Made by a program: the position numbers and the translations under genes. Of a stretch of DNA of 64,000 nucleotides, positions 52,006 to 59,805 are shown piece by piece. The DNA comes from UBA1794 sp031552405. GTDB taxonomy: Bacteria; Bacteroidota; Bacteroidia; Bacteroidales; Bacteroidaceae. The stretch is from contig JAVBMN010000018.1 in the NCBI GenBank assembly GCA_031552405.1, positions 144,350 through 208,349 on the forward strand. Direction: 5' to 3'. The notes under the pieces were generated by a model. The model saw nothing but the letters and a program-made list of their open reading frames with translations, did not search any database and was not told the origin of the DNA. The number at the start of each line of letters is the position of its first letter. The stretch's first letter is position 1.

Positions 52006-52420
52006 GCTAAAAAATATAAGTCAGTTTTCACCAATATGATTCTACATCAACTCGTTATTCATGGATATATTAGTTTCTTACTTTCTACTTTACATACTTT
52101 TTGGAGTCCTAATGCATTCTTTAATAATTTAAAAATATCTTTCATACAATTAAAACATTGGCTATTTTGCAGCATTAATGATCTTAATTATATGGTCAAT
52201 TTTTCTAGTATGTTGATTGCCAGATATTTAATAATTGAAACCCTGTTTCTGTTTTTCCACTTCTTAATGAGAGGTGTGAATTTCTTGTTGCTTATAATTT
52301 TATTGATTGATAATGAATATTATACAAATCTATATGAAGTGTTGTAAAGCAAGAAAGCCAATGTTAATCAATCATCTATATGGAATTTTCAGGAAAATCA
52401 ATAAAAATATTTGGTTTTAA

Positions 52421-52452
52421 TTTGCTTGTTACTAAAATAGAATCTATCTTTG
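52421..52452 (+). promoter_or_regulatory. Consensus promoter facing a gene-free region
   Basis: TTTG (52421-52424), a 20-base spacer and TATCTTTG (52445-52452) match the Bacteroides promoter exactly. No gene lies downstream on the plus strand before a hairpin at 52697-52739. Confidence 0.7.
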
Positions 52453-52458
52453 CTGTGT

Positions 52459-52742
52459 AATATACTTTCTATCTTTTCTACCTCTCATTAAGAGGTTGGA
52501 AGTCTTTTAGCAAATTTTCATCTCCCTTTTTACGTTCATCTGTTTATTTAGCCTCATGGCTTTCTGGTACTGCCTTTCCTGAGCGTGAGGTTTACACTTA
52601 ACTGGCCGTATTATAGGTGGTTAAAGAGATTGTGGAGAGTTGTGGGATTTTTAGAGGGTGTTGGTTTGTAAAAAAAAGGAAAATCCGCTGATCCAAAAAA
52701 AGAATGGCTCACCGGGAAGATCCGGGAGCTATTCTTTTTATC
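52459..52742 (+). ncRNA. Candidate non-coding RNA in the gap after the signalling operon start
   Basis: A transcript from the promoter at 52421-52452 would run about 285 bases to a strong hairpin with TTTTT tail. It has a small hairpin ACCTCT/AGAGGT near its 5' end and a possible stem CCTCATG/CGTGAGG around 52550-52590. No reading frame with plausible coding content was seen. The whole gene-free gap is 52006-52759; its first half is very AT-rich and must hold the promoter of the minus-strand operon, which I could not pinpoint. Confidence 0.45.
52697..52739. terminator. Bidirectional terminator
   Basis: AAAAAGAAT (52697-52705) pairs with ATTCTTTTT (52731-52739), continued by GGCTC/AGCT and CCGG/CCGG with a six-base loop. 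It can end the phosphatase transcript on the minus strand and a plus-strand RNA. Confidence 0.75.
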
Positions 52743-52759
52743 ATATTTAGCCGAAAGGG

Positions 52760-53491
52760 TTATTCTAGCACCTCTGCTCGTAATTGAGTGAATTCCTCTT
52801 CTGTTATTCCGTGTTGGAGGAGGAAGGCGGGGAGGTTGATGCGGTTGAAGACTTGCAACAGGCGATCCATATTTTCGGCATCGGAGCGGAGGAGTGGCTC
52901 CAGCCTCTTGAATTCCGGCATTTCACGGGCCAGGAGGTTGATGCCGCGGTGGTTGAAGGTGTAGGAGGTTTCGTAATCGGCAATAATGTCTTCATCTTCG
53001 GCATTCAGGAGTCTTAGGAGGATGGCAGACAGGATGCCTGTGCGGTCCTTCCCGGCCGAGCAATGGAAGAGCACGCCCCCGTGGGGTAGTCCGCCTATTA
53101 CCGCTTTGAGGGCGGTGACGAGGAGTTCCGGATGGCCTGTTATCATCTCACCATATCCATCCTTCAGGCTTTTGGAGAAGGCTTCGAGAGCAGCTTCGGA
53201 GATGGCTTGCATCTGTATCTGTTCGCGTTGCACAGGGCAGTGCAGGAGGGTGATGCCAGCCGGTACACGATCGGGCATATCCGTAGCTTCCGAGGCGCTT
53301 CGCAGATCTACGACCGTACGGATGCCGCGCTCCAGGAGGATGTCCCATTCATCGGGCTGTAGTTCGGTCAGGTTATCGCTGCGGAAGAGCTTGTTCCAAC
53401 GGATGATCCGGTTGTCTTTAGTCTGTATACCGCCCAGGTCACGCAGGTTGTGGGCGTGAGCCAGGCGGATTCGTTTCAGTGGGGTAATCAT
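52760..53491 (-). CDS. Tyrosine/serine phosphatase of the CX5R type (Y_phosphatase3)
   Basis: 243 residues without signal peptide. Active site HCSAGKDRTG (Cys144, Arg150) and the N-terminal NLRDLGGIQTKDNR plus LFRSDNLTEL motif are diagnostic for the PTP family that includes Mycobacterium PtpB. Substrate may be phosphotyrosine, phosphoserine or phosphoinositide. The gene starts four bases after the PL11 lyase stop, so both are co-transcribed; this pairing is not obviously functional. Confidence 0.9.
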   Translation of the reverse strand: MITPLKRIRLAHAHNLRDLGGIQTKDNRIIRWNKLFRSDNLTELQPDEWDILLERGIRTVVDLRSASEATDMPDRVPAGITLLHCPVQREQIQMQAISEAALEAFSKSLKDGYGEMITGHPELLVTALKAVIGGLPHGGVLFHCSAGKDRTGILSAILLRLLNAEDEDIIADYETSYTFNHRGINLLAREMPEFKRLEPLLRSDAENMDRLLQVFNRINLPAFLLQHGITEEEFTQLRAEVLE

Positions 53492-53495
53492 ATCT

Positions 53496-55316
53496 TTACT
53501 TCTTCATATCCGGGCCAAAATAGAATCCGGGCTGGCAGGGCTGATTGTAGGCTACATTTTGGGTGACTACGCTCATGCGGTAGATGGGGTCCTCCAGGAA
53601 GCTGGGGAAGCGGTAGGTGGTGGGGATGGGGGTTACGTAGAGGCGCAGGGCGGTATTATCCTCCGTGCGAACCAGTACTTCCTCGCGCCAATCGCCCAGG
53701 ATGTCGGCAGCCAGACAGGGATTGGCCTTGGTTCCATTGTTGCTGGCGCAGCCCTTCATAACGAGCAGGGGCACGCAGTTGCGCACGCGCCAGTCGTATT
53801 TGCTGATGGTGATATGATCCAGCATTTCGCGTAGCAGGTCTCCATCCCACCATACGGCCATATTGGTGGGGATAGTGGCGGTGGGGCCTATCAGTTTTCC
53901 TTCAAAGTTACAGATCCCTCCTGAGCGGCTCGACCACATCTCCACACCGGGCGAAGTAGGGTCAATATCGGCAGCCATGCAGCGACCTACGTCTGTATTG
54001 TCTTTTAACTGGAAGATTACCTCACCGGTGGCAGCATCGCGCAGGGAGGAACCGTCGCGTTTATTTTCGTGGCAGTCCCATACCTGTAGCTTCTTGGAGG
54101 AAGGGTCAAAGGCGGTCATATGCATGGCATCGCCGTGTCCCATGCGGGTGTTATACAGTCCGCGTCCGTCATGGTCCACGGCCATAGAACCATAGACGAT
54201 CTCGTCACAGCCATCACCGTCCACATCTCCTACGCGCAGGTTGTGGTTGCCTTGTCCGGCATAGCGGTTCCATTCAGGAGTGTCGGTATCGAATACCCAC
54301 TGTTTGGTAAGGGTTTTTCCGTCCCAATTATAGGCGGCCAACACGCTGCGGGTGTAATAACCGCGGCACATGATTACGCTGGGGCGCACTCCGTCCAGAT
54401 AACCTACGCAGGCTAGGAAGCGGTCGCAGCGGTTACCATATTCATCGCCCCAGGCCTTCATCTCGCCCCGGGGAGGGTCATAAGAAATGGTATGGAGTGC
54501 TTCGCCGGTGAGGCCGCTGAAGACAGTGAGGAACTCGGGGCCTTCCAGGATACGGCCGGACTGGTTACGATAATCGGCTGTGGCGTTTCCTATGATAGTT
54601 CCTTTCCCATCCACAGTTCCGTCGGCGGTCTTCATTACCACTTCGGCTTTTCCGTCGCCGTCCAGATCGTACACCATGAACTGGGTATAATGTGCTCCGG
54701 CGCGGATGTTACGGCCCAGGTCAATGCGCCACAGGTGGCTTCCGTCAATGCGGTAACAGTCTATGAATACATTGCCGCTATAACCTGAGTGCGAATTGTC
54801 TTTGGAGTTGGACGGATCCCACTTTAGGATAATCTCCATTTCGCCATCGCCATCTACGTCGCCGATAGAGGCGTCGTTAGGCGAGTAGGTGTATTTGCGG
54901 CCGTCCGGGGTAGAGCCTCCCTCTGGGCGTTGCAGGGGGATGTCGATGTAACCGATAGGGGCTTGTGCGGGAAGTTTGTACTGTCCGGTGCCTTTTCCCT
55001 GCTCTTTCCCGTTCAATACGGGGCGTACCTCATAGGTCGTTTGGTGGGTGTCTGTCCACTTGTCGGCATAAAAGGTAGCGCCATCCAGGGGCTGTTTCGT
55101 AATACGCTTTCCGTTGCGGTACAGTGAAAACTTCATGGCGGGATCGTCATTTGCAAGGGAACGCCACAAAATGGCTACGGAATCGGTAGAGGTACGTATG
55201 GCTACAACGCCACGTCCAAGAACCTCACGCTGCATTCGGCTGAGGTCGTAATTCGGCTGTGCGGGGGCGTTGCACACACACAACAAGACCACCAGCAAAA
55301 GAAATAAGTTTTTCAT
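53496..55316 (-). CDS. Rhamnogalacturonan lyase, PL11
   Basis: 606 residues with signal peptide (cleavage near APAQ, residue 19). It has the PL11 fold, an eight-blade propeller with calcium loops: GDVDGDGEMEIILKWDPSNS, YDLDGDGKAEVVMKT, GDVDGDGCDEIVYGS and RCMAADIDPTSPG. It cuts the rhamnogalacturonan I backbone of pectin by beta-elimination. It diverges from the sensor-regulator gene at 55.4 kb, with promoter elements of both in the 153-base gap, so it is a likely target of that regulator. Confidence 0.95.
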   Translation of the reverse strand: MKNLFLLLVVLLCVCNAPAQPNYDLSRMQREVLGRGVVAIRTSTDSVAILWRSLANDDPAMKFSLYRNGKRITKQPLDGATFYADKWTDTHQTTYEVRPVLNGKEQGKGTGQYKLPAQAPIGYIDIPLQRPEGGSTPDGRKYTYSPNDASIGDVDGDGEMEIILKWDPSNSKDNSHSGYSGNVFIDCYRIDGSHLWRIDLGRNIRAGAHYTQFMVYDLDGDGKAEVVMKTADGTVDGKGTIIGNATADYRNQSGRILEGPEFLTVFSGLTGEALHTISYDPPRGEMKAWGDEYGNRCDRFLACVGYLDGVRPSVIMCRGYYTRSVLAAYNWDGKTLTKQWVFDTDTPEWNRYAGQGNHNLRVGDVDGDGCDEIVYGSMAVDHDGRGLYNTRMGHGDAMHMTAFDPSSKKLQVWDCHENKRDGSSLRDAATGEVIFQLKDNTDVGRCMAADIDPTSPGVEMWSSRSGGICNFEGKLIGPTATIPTNMAVWWDGDLLREMLDHITISKYDWRVRNCVPLLVMKGCASNNGTKANPCLAADILGDWREEVLVRTEDNTALRLYVTPIPTTYRFPSFLEDPIYRMSVVTQNVAYNQPCQPGFYFGPDMKK

Positions 55317-55359
55317 CTTTAGGTATCGTTAATCCGGCCAGGGTTGGTCTGACCTGATG

Positions 55360-55367
55360 CAAAGGTA
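55360..55367 (-). promoter_or_regulatory. -7 box (TACCTTTG) of the PL11 gene
   Basis: On the minus strand TACCTTTG fits TAnnTTTG, 44 bases before the lyase ATG. It lies only ten bases from the -33 element of the opposite promoter, so the two promoters may compete. Confidence 0.6.
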
Positions 55368-55376
55368 GAGAAAATC

Positions 55377-55407
55377 TTTGAGATGTCGCGCTATCTTATT
55401 ATCTTTG
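55377..55407 (+). promoter_or_regulatory. Consensus promoter of the sensor-regulator gene
   Basis: TTTG (55377-55380), a 19-base spacer and TATCTTTG (55400-55407) match the Bacteroides promoter. Transcription would begin near 55414, before either possible ATG (55437, 55470). Confidence 0.85.
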
Positions 55408-55469
55408 TCGGTACTTAATGGCCCTTATTGCGTACTATGGATACGGATCAGTTCCTGAAAGTAGCTGCC

Positions 55470-58112
55470 ATGAAAAGAATATTACGAGTACTGTTTTGCA
55501 TTTGGATGAGTTGTATTTGCCTGGTTTTGCAGGCGCAGTCATCTTATGTATTTAGTCTGATTGATGCCACGAAAGGCCTGTCGGACAATCAGGTGCGTTG
55601 CATCATCCAACTGCCTGACGGCCGCATGGCCATTACCACGCACGGCAATGTGAACTTCTACGACGGGGTGTCCATCCAGTCGCCCTACCGAACCCAGGAG
55701 CACCTGTACCATCTGGAGGGATACGGTCGCTATTACCGTTTGTATCTATCCTCGGACACGTTGCTGTGGATCAAAGACGGAAAACGACTTATGCTGATTG
55801 ATTTGCGCCAGAATACCTATCTGAAGAATGCGGAGATCGAAGAATTGTTCCACTCGTACGGCCTCCGGGATTCTATCTATGACTTTTATGTAGACAGCCT
55901 GCAGAGGATCTATACCCTGACAAACCAGGGCGAATTGTGGATCAAAGAACCCGGAGATCAATCTGCAAAGCTTTTCCTGAAGAAAGCCTCCTACCCTGCG
56001 CAGGAGTATGACCCCATATACGACCTGCAAAGCGTGGGTAACTCCCTTTATATCTTCTACCGCAGTGGCCTCATGGTGTGCTATGACTTGCAAAACATGC
56101 GTGAGTTGTATCGTAACGATGCCCTCGAAGGAGAGAGGAAGGAAAACTATTCACGGGTTGCGGTAAGCGCAGTGTCTTCATCGGGTATCTATATTATATA
56201 TAATGGAGCCGACGCACAGGAGTCTCCGCAGAGTATCCTGTGTCGGTATGATTTTGCTTCGCACTGCTGGAGCAAGCTACACAAGGCAATCGATTGGTTT
56301 CACTCCGTTACAGTAACCCCCTCGGGCCAGGTGTGGGTGGGAGCTGGGAAGGGTATATGGACCCTGCGGGATGACGAAGAAGAACTAACCTACCTTCCTG
56401 CATTGACGCTGGTAGACGGGGTCAGCTACAGAATGCCCCATGCCATGATATACGGCGACAGGCAGGGAGGTATCTGGGTGGCTTCCGATTTTAAAGGAGT
56501 ATTCTATTACCACCCCGACCGCTTTAAGCTCAAGCAGATCAGTGCTCGCCTATTTCCGGGAGTTGACCCGAATACCATGTCTGTAGATGTAATAGCCGAG
56601 AAGGGCGACGGGAAGTTCTACATCCGCAGCTGGGACACTTTCTACGAATACGACTCAGGCACCGACCGTATTACCCTCATCCATCCTACCGCCGAGCAGG
56701 CAAAAAGGATAGATCCGGAATCGCCTTTCCAGGCTTGGGGCGGCACAGTACGCTTTACCGACAGCCGTGGCTGGAAATGGTGGGGTGCCTGGTGTGGGCT
56801 GAGCATGCAGAATCCCCAGACTGGTGAAGAGCGCATCTTTTATAAAGAGGATGGACTGGGCAACAATGCTATCCGTGCCATTGTGGAAGATCATGATCAT
56901 ACCATCTGGGTGTCTACCTGTAATGGCCTTTCACATATCACCCCCTCTGAGGATGGGGTGCAGTTCAAGATAGTGAGCTACAATTGCCTGGATGGAGCCA
57001 TTCCGGGTGAGTATGCACGATGGTCGGCCCTGGTGGCCTCGGATGGCAGGCTATTCTTTGGCGGCTTCGGCGGCTTCAATATCGTAGATAAGAAACGGCT
57101 TATGGCCTCGCATGCTCCGCTTGCTCCGGTGTTTACCGATTTCTATCTGCAGGGAGTCAGGGTGCACCCCCGGGTGGCGTACAACGGGAATATCATTTTG
57201 CCGCAAACCCCTTCGTATACCCACAAGATCGTGCTGAACCACGACCAGAACTTTATAACACTGTGCTTCTCGGCGCTCAATTTTGTGAATCCGCTGGAAA
57301 GCCATTACCGTTTCCGCCTGAAAGGAGTGGACACCGAGTGGCAGGAGTACACGGGGGCTGACGGGCTTTTGCGCGCCTCCTATACCAAGCTTTCTCCTGG
57401 CGAGTACATTTTTCAGGTATATGCTGCGGGAAACGACAAGGTGTTTGACGGACCTTGTGTAGAACTGGAAGTTAAGGTGAGGGCTCCCTTCTGGGCTACT
57501 CCCTTGGCATACATTCTATATGTAGTGTTCACAGCGGGTCTTGTGTTCTGGATACTAAAGCGCTACCAGTACTCTGTAAAGCAGAAACTGGATCGTAAAC
57601 ACAAGGAAGATATGCTATTACTGCGTATCAAACACTTGCTGGAAGAGTGCGATCGCTACGAAGACCAGCTGCAACAAGGCGTAATACAACCTGCCGGGGA
57701 ACAAGAGAACGACTCTTCCGGAGAAAATGAAGAGAACGGTGAAAGTACCGAAACCCTCTCTGCCGGTGAAAGCCCCGAAAGCAATAAATTCCTGACCGAG
57801 GTAATCCGTCTGATTGAGACGAATCTGCAAAATACGGATTACTCTGTGGAGCAGCTCAGTCACGACTTGTACATGGATCGTACGGGCCTGTACCGCAAGC
57901 TCACCACACTGATTGATAAATCGCCCAACGTCTTCATCCGCAGCATCCGCCTGCAACGAGCCACACAACTCCTGGCTGAGGCCCAGCTCAGCATCTCCGA
58001 AATCGCTTATCGTACCGGCTTCAGTAGTCCGGGTTACTTTACCCGTTGCTTCCAAAAAGAATACGGGATGCGCCCCTCTGATTATGTAGAGCAGAAAAAG
58101 CGTAACCTATAG
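55470..58112 (+). CDS. Membrane AraC-type regulator with sensor propeller but no histidine kinase
   Basis: About 880 residues. ATG 55470 gives a clean signal peptide ending VLQAQ; ATG 55437 is an alternative. The periplasmic half has two-component-type propeller repeats (SLIDATKGLSDNQVRCIIQL, GLGNNAIRAIVEDHDHTIWV) and a Y_Y_Y domain (HYRFRLKGVDTEWQEYTG). A membrane helix (about 678-698) leads to a coiled coil, an acidic Glu/Ser/Gly linker, and a C-terminal AraC helix-turn-helix (LSHDLYMDRTGLYRKLTTLI ... GFSSPGYFTRCFQKEYG). The histidine kinase, ATPase and receiver domains of hybrid two-component systems are absent. It probably controls the divergent PL11 operon or the downstream glucan cluster. 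Confidence 0.92.
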   Translation: MKRILRVLFCIWMSCICLVLQAQSSYVFSLIDATKGLSDNQVRCIIQLPDGRMAITTHGNVNFYDGVSIQSPYRTQEHLYHLEGYGRYYRLYLSSDTLLWIKDGKRLMLIDLRQNTYLKNAEIEELFHSYGLRDSIYDFYVDSLQRIYTLTNQGELWIKEPGDQSAKLFLKKASYPAQEYDPIYDLQSVGNSLYIFYRSGLMVCYDLQNMRELYRNDALEGERKENYSRVAVSAVSSSGIYIIYNGADAQESPQSILCRYDFASHCWSKLHKAIDWFHSVTVTPSGQVWVGAGKGIWTLRDDEEELTYLPALTLVDGVSYRMPHAMIYGDRQGGIWVASDFKGVFYYHPDRFKLKQISARLFPGVDPNTMSVDVIAEKGDGKFYIRSWDTFYEYDSGTDRITLIHPTAEQAKRIDPESPFQAWGGTVRFTDSRGWKWWGAWCGLSMQNPQTGEERIFYKEDGLGNNAIRAIVEDHDHTIWVSTCNGLSHITPSEDGVQFKIVSYNCLDGAIPGEYARWSALVASDGRLFFGGFGGFNIVDKKRLMASHAPLAPVFTDFYLQGVRVHPRVAYNGNIILPQTPSYTHKIVLNHDQNFITLCFSALNFVNPLESHYRFRLKGVDTEWQEYTGADGLLRASYTKLSPGEYIFQVYAAGNDKVFDGPCVELEVKVRAPFWATPLAYILYVVFTAGLVFWILKRYQYSVKQKLDRKHKEDMLLLRIKHLLEECDRYEDQLQQGVIQPAGEQENDSSGENEENGESTETLSAGESPESNKFLTEVIRLIETNLQNTDYSVEQLSHDLYMDRTGLYRKLTTLIDKSPNVFIRSIRLQRATQLLAEAQLSISEIAYRTGFSSPGYFTRCFQKEYGMRPSDYVEQKKRNL

Positions 58113-58162
58113 GACCGGATTTCTTTACCGGACCGGGCTTCATAATACGCATTATTGCATCA

Positions 58163-58511
58163 ACCCTCCACGTTCCACAAATCTCTGAAAACACTTGTGG
58201 AAAAGGGTTTCAGAGTGGAACCTTTCAAAAATCAGTGGAGGGAAATCGGTAAAGTGGAGGGAGAAATGTGAATTAGTGGAAGGTGGAACGTAGTTGTATT
58301 CATAGATTCCCCTTCAAAACGCAAGGCTGTGTTGCTCTGATTTCAAGCCTGTGTTTTAAAAAGACAGGCCTGTCTTACGGAAAACTCAGGCTTATGATTT
58401 GAATCTACAATAGCGATAATATCTAAAACAGCTGGTGCGCACAAACGAAGTAACTGATGGGCACCAATTGTTGAACTGGTGCGCACCAGCCATCCGGCTC
58501 GTGCGCACCAG
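58163..58511. repeat. Mosaic intergenic repeat, copy C
   Basis: In the gene-free stretch 58113-58839, module 1 begins with ACCCTCCACGTTCCAC (58163-58178, identical to copy A). Module 2 follows (AAGCCTGTGTTTTAAAA then ACAGGCCTGT, 58343-58374, and CTCAGGCTTATGATTTG). Module 3 lies at 58433-58511 with three GTGCGCAC units, one a perfect 14-bp palindrome CTGGTGCGCACCAG (58476-58489). Beyond 58520 there is only the promoter and leader of the next gene. Confidence 0.75.
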
Positions 58512-58712
58512 TTTTTATAGCGTGTAGCTTAACGGTTCTTCGATGGAATCAGGAAAAATGGAGAGGAAGAATCCTTTTCTGCTATATATAATATAGGTAT
58601 ATTAGCAGGCATTAGCAGATAAAAACAGGTTGAATTATCGCCTAAAGAGGGGGAAAGGCAAATTTTCATCCTTTAAAGAGAATAGTACGACTATTATTTG
58701 CAGGTGAAATTC

Positions 58713-58720
58713 TATTTTTG
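58713..58720 (+). promoter_or_regulatory. -7 box (TATTTTTG) of the carbohydrate-binding protein gene
   Basis: TATTTTTG fits TAnnTTTG. It lies 120 bases before the ATG, so the leader would be long (about 113 bases). No -33 TTTG at the usual distance was found, which may mean activation by a regulator. Confidence 0.5.
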
Positions 58721-58839
58721 TAGAGTCAAATTTTGGCTAGAGCAAGAGGAAGTAGGGAAGACGTTTTTTACGGAATTTGGCAACCTTGCAGATTTGATGA
58801 TAGGAAATAGAATTTAAACAACTTTAAAAAAAAACTTCC

Positions 58840-59754
58840 ATGAAGAAAAATACTTTATTCGCTTTTTTTGCCTTTCTGGCAGCACCCCTTTTCGCACAGG
58901 ACAATCTGGTGCAGAATGGAGATTTTGAAGATCTCAACTATACTCCCTTTGTATATGAAGATAATGTGAAGCGTTGCCCCGACATGATAGCCGGATGGGA
59001 CAAAAGAGAGGGCGACTTCAAGGAAAAGGATTTTAATAACCTGGGTCTTGATAAGTACTATGTACGTGGCGAGATCGTGACCGACAGTCTGGCTGATACG
59101 GGCGGCAGTCAGTGTATTCGCATCCAGCGTTATGAATGGTCGGGTTCGGAAAAAGGATACCCGCAGGGAGTGGATGGAGGCATCCAGCAAACTATCGAGG
59201 TAGCTCCGGATACAGAATATTCGTTCTCTATGTTATACCGTTTGTCCAACCGCATGTCGGGCAGTACCGTAGTACCTGCTTTCTGGGTGATCTATGAAGG
59301 CGATGAAACGGCTACCGAAACTCAGAATACCCGTAAAAAGCTGTACAACGAGATGGATAACAAATGGTACAGTACCTCCAAGAAGTTTACCACTCAGGCT
59401 ACTACCACCCGCGTACGCCTTTATTTAGGTATACAGGGAGGATACGTACAGAGCTGGGGCGCAAATATGGGCATGTTTGCCGATTATGACAATGTATCCC
59501 TCATACGCGAAGGTGCCGTATCAGTAACCACACTGGATCAGGATGAGAAGCAGGAACTCTTTGCTTCGGTAAGCGGCAATACGGTAACTCTGGAAGGAGT
59601 GGACATAACCGCTTCCATCTCCATACGCAATGTGCCGGGTGCAGAGATTCAGGCATGTATGCCGAATGCCGAAACCATGGTGTTTACCCTTCCTCAGGGC
59701 ATCTATATAATCCGTAACGGGTCCAATCGGGAGCCGTTGAAGGTAGTAATATAG
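58840..59754 (+). CDS. Secreted carbohydrate-binding protein (jelly-roll CBM4/9-like) with C-terminal beta domain
   Basis: 304 residues. Signal peptide (cleavage near LFAQ), then DNLVQNGDFEDLNYTPFVYE, the typical start of a CBM4/9-like jelly roll (NGDFE), with IQQTIEVAPDTEYSFSMLYR and FADYDNVSL strands that fit the family. A C-terminal domain (about 225-304, TLPQGIYIIRNG) resembles the small sorting-type beta domains of Bacteroidetes. It is the first gene of a cluster with a GH128 protein and another jelly-roll protein, so it likely binds beta-glucan or a related polymer. Confidence 0.78.
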   Translation: MKKNTLFAFFAFLAAPLFAQDNLVQNGDFEDLNYTPFVYEDNVKRCPDMIAGWDKREGDFKEKDFNNLGLDKYYVRGEIVTDSLADTGGSQCIRIQRYEWSGSEKGYPQGVDGGIQQTIEVAPDTEYSFSMLYRLSNRMSGSTVVPAFWVIYEGDETATETQNTRKKLYNEMDNKWYSTSKKFTTQATTTRVRLYLGIQGGYVQSWGANMGMFADYDNVSLIREGAVSVTTLDQDEKQELFASVSGNTVTLEGVDITASISIRNVPGAEIQACMPNAETMVFTLPQGIYIIRNGSNREPLKVVI

Positions 59755-59805
59755 TAATTATTCCGGAGCTTCGGCTCTCTATGTAAATTGTCTATACCAA
59801 GAAAA

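Noticed and set aside
52036..52347. 103-residue frame in the AT-rich gap upstream of the kinase operon
   Set aside because: Its composition is that of translated AT-rich DNA, it has no ribosome site, and the region must hold the divergent promoter.
55428..55469. TTG start at 55428 for the sensor-regulator
   Set aside because: A consensus promoter just upstream would allow it, but ATG 55470 gives a standard signal peptide; ATG 55437 remains possible.
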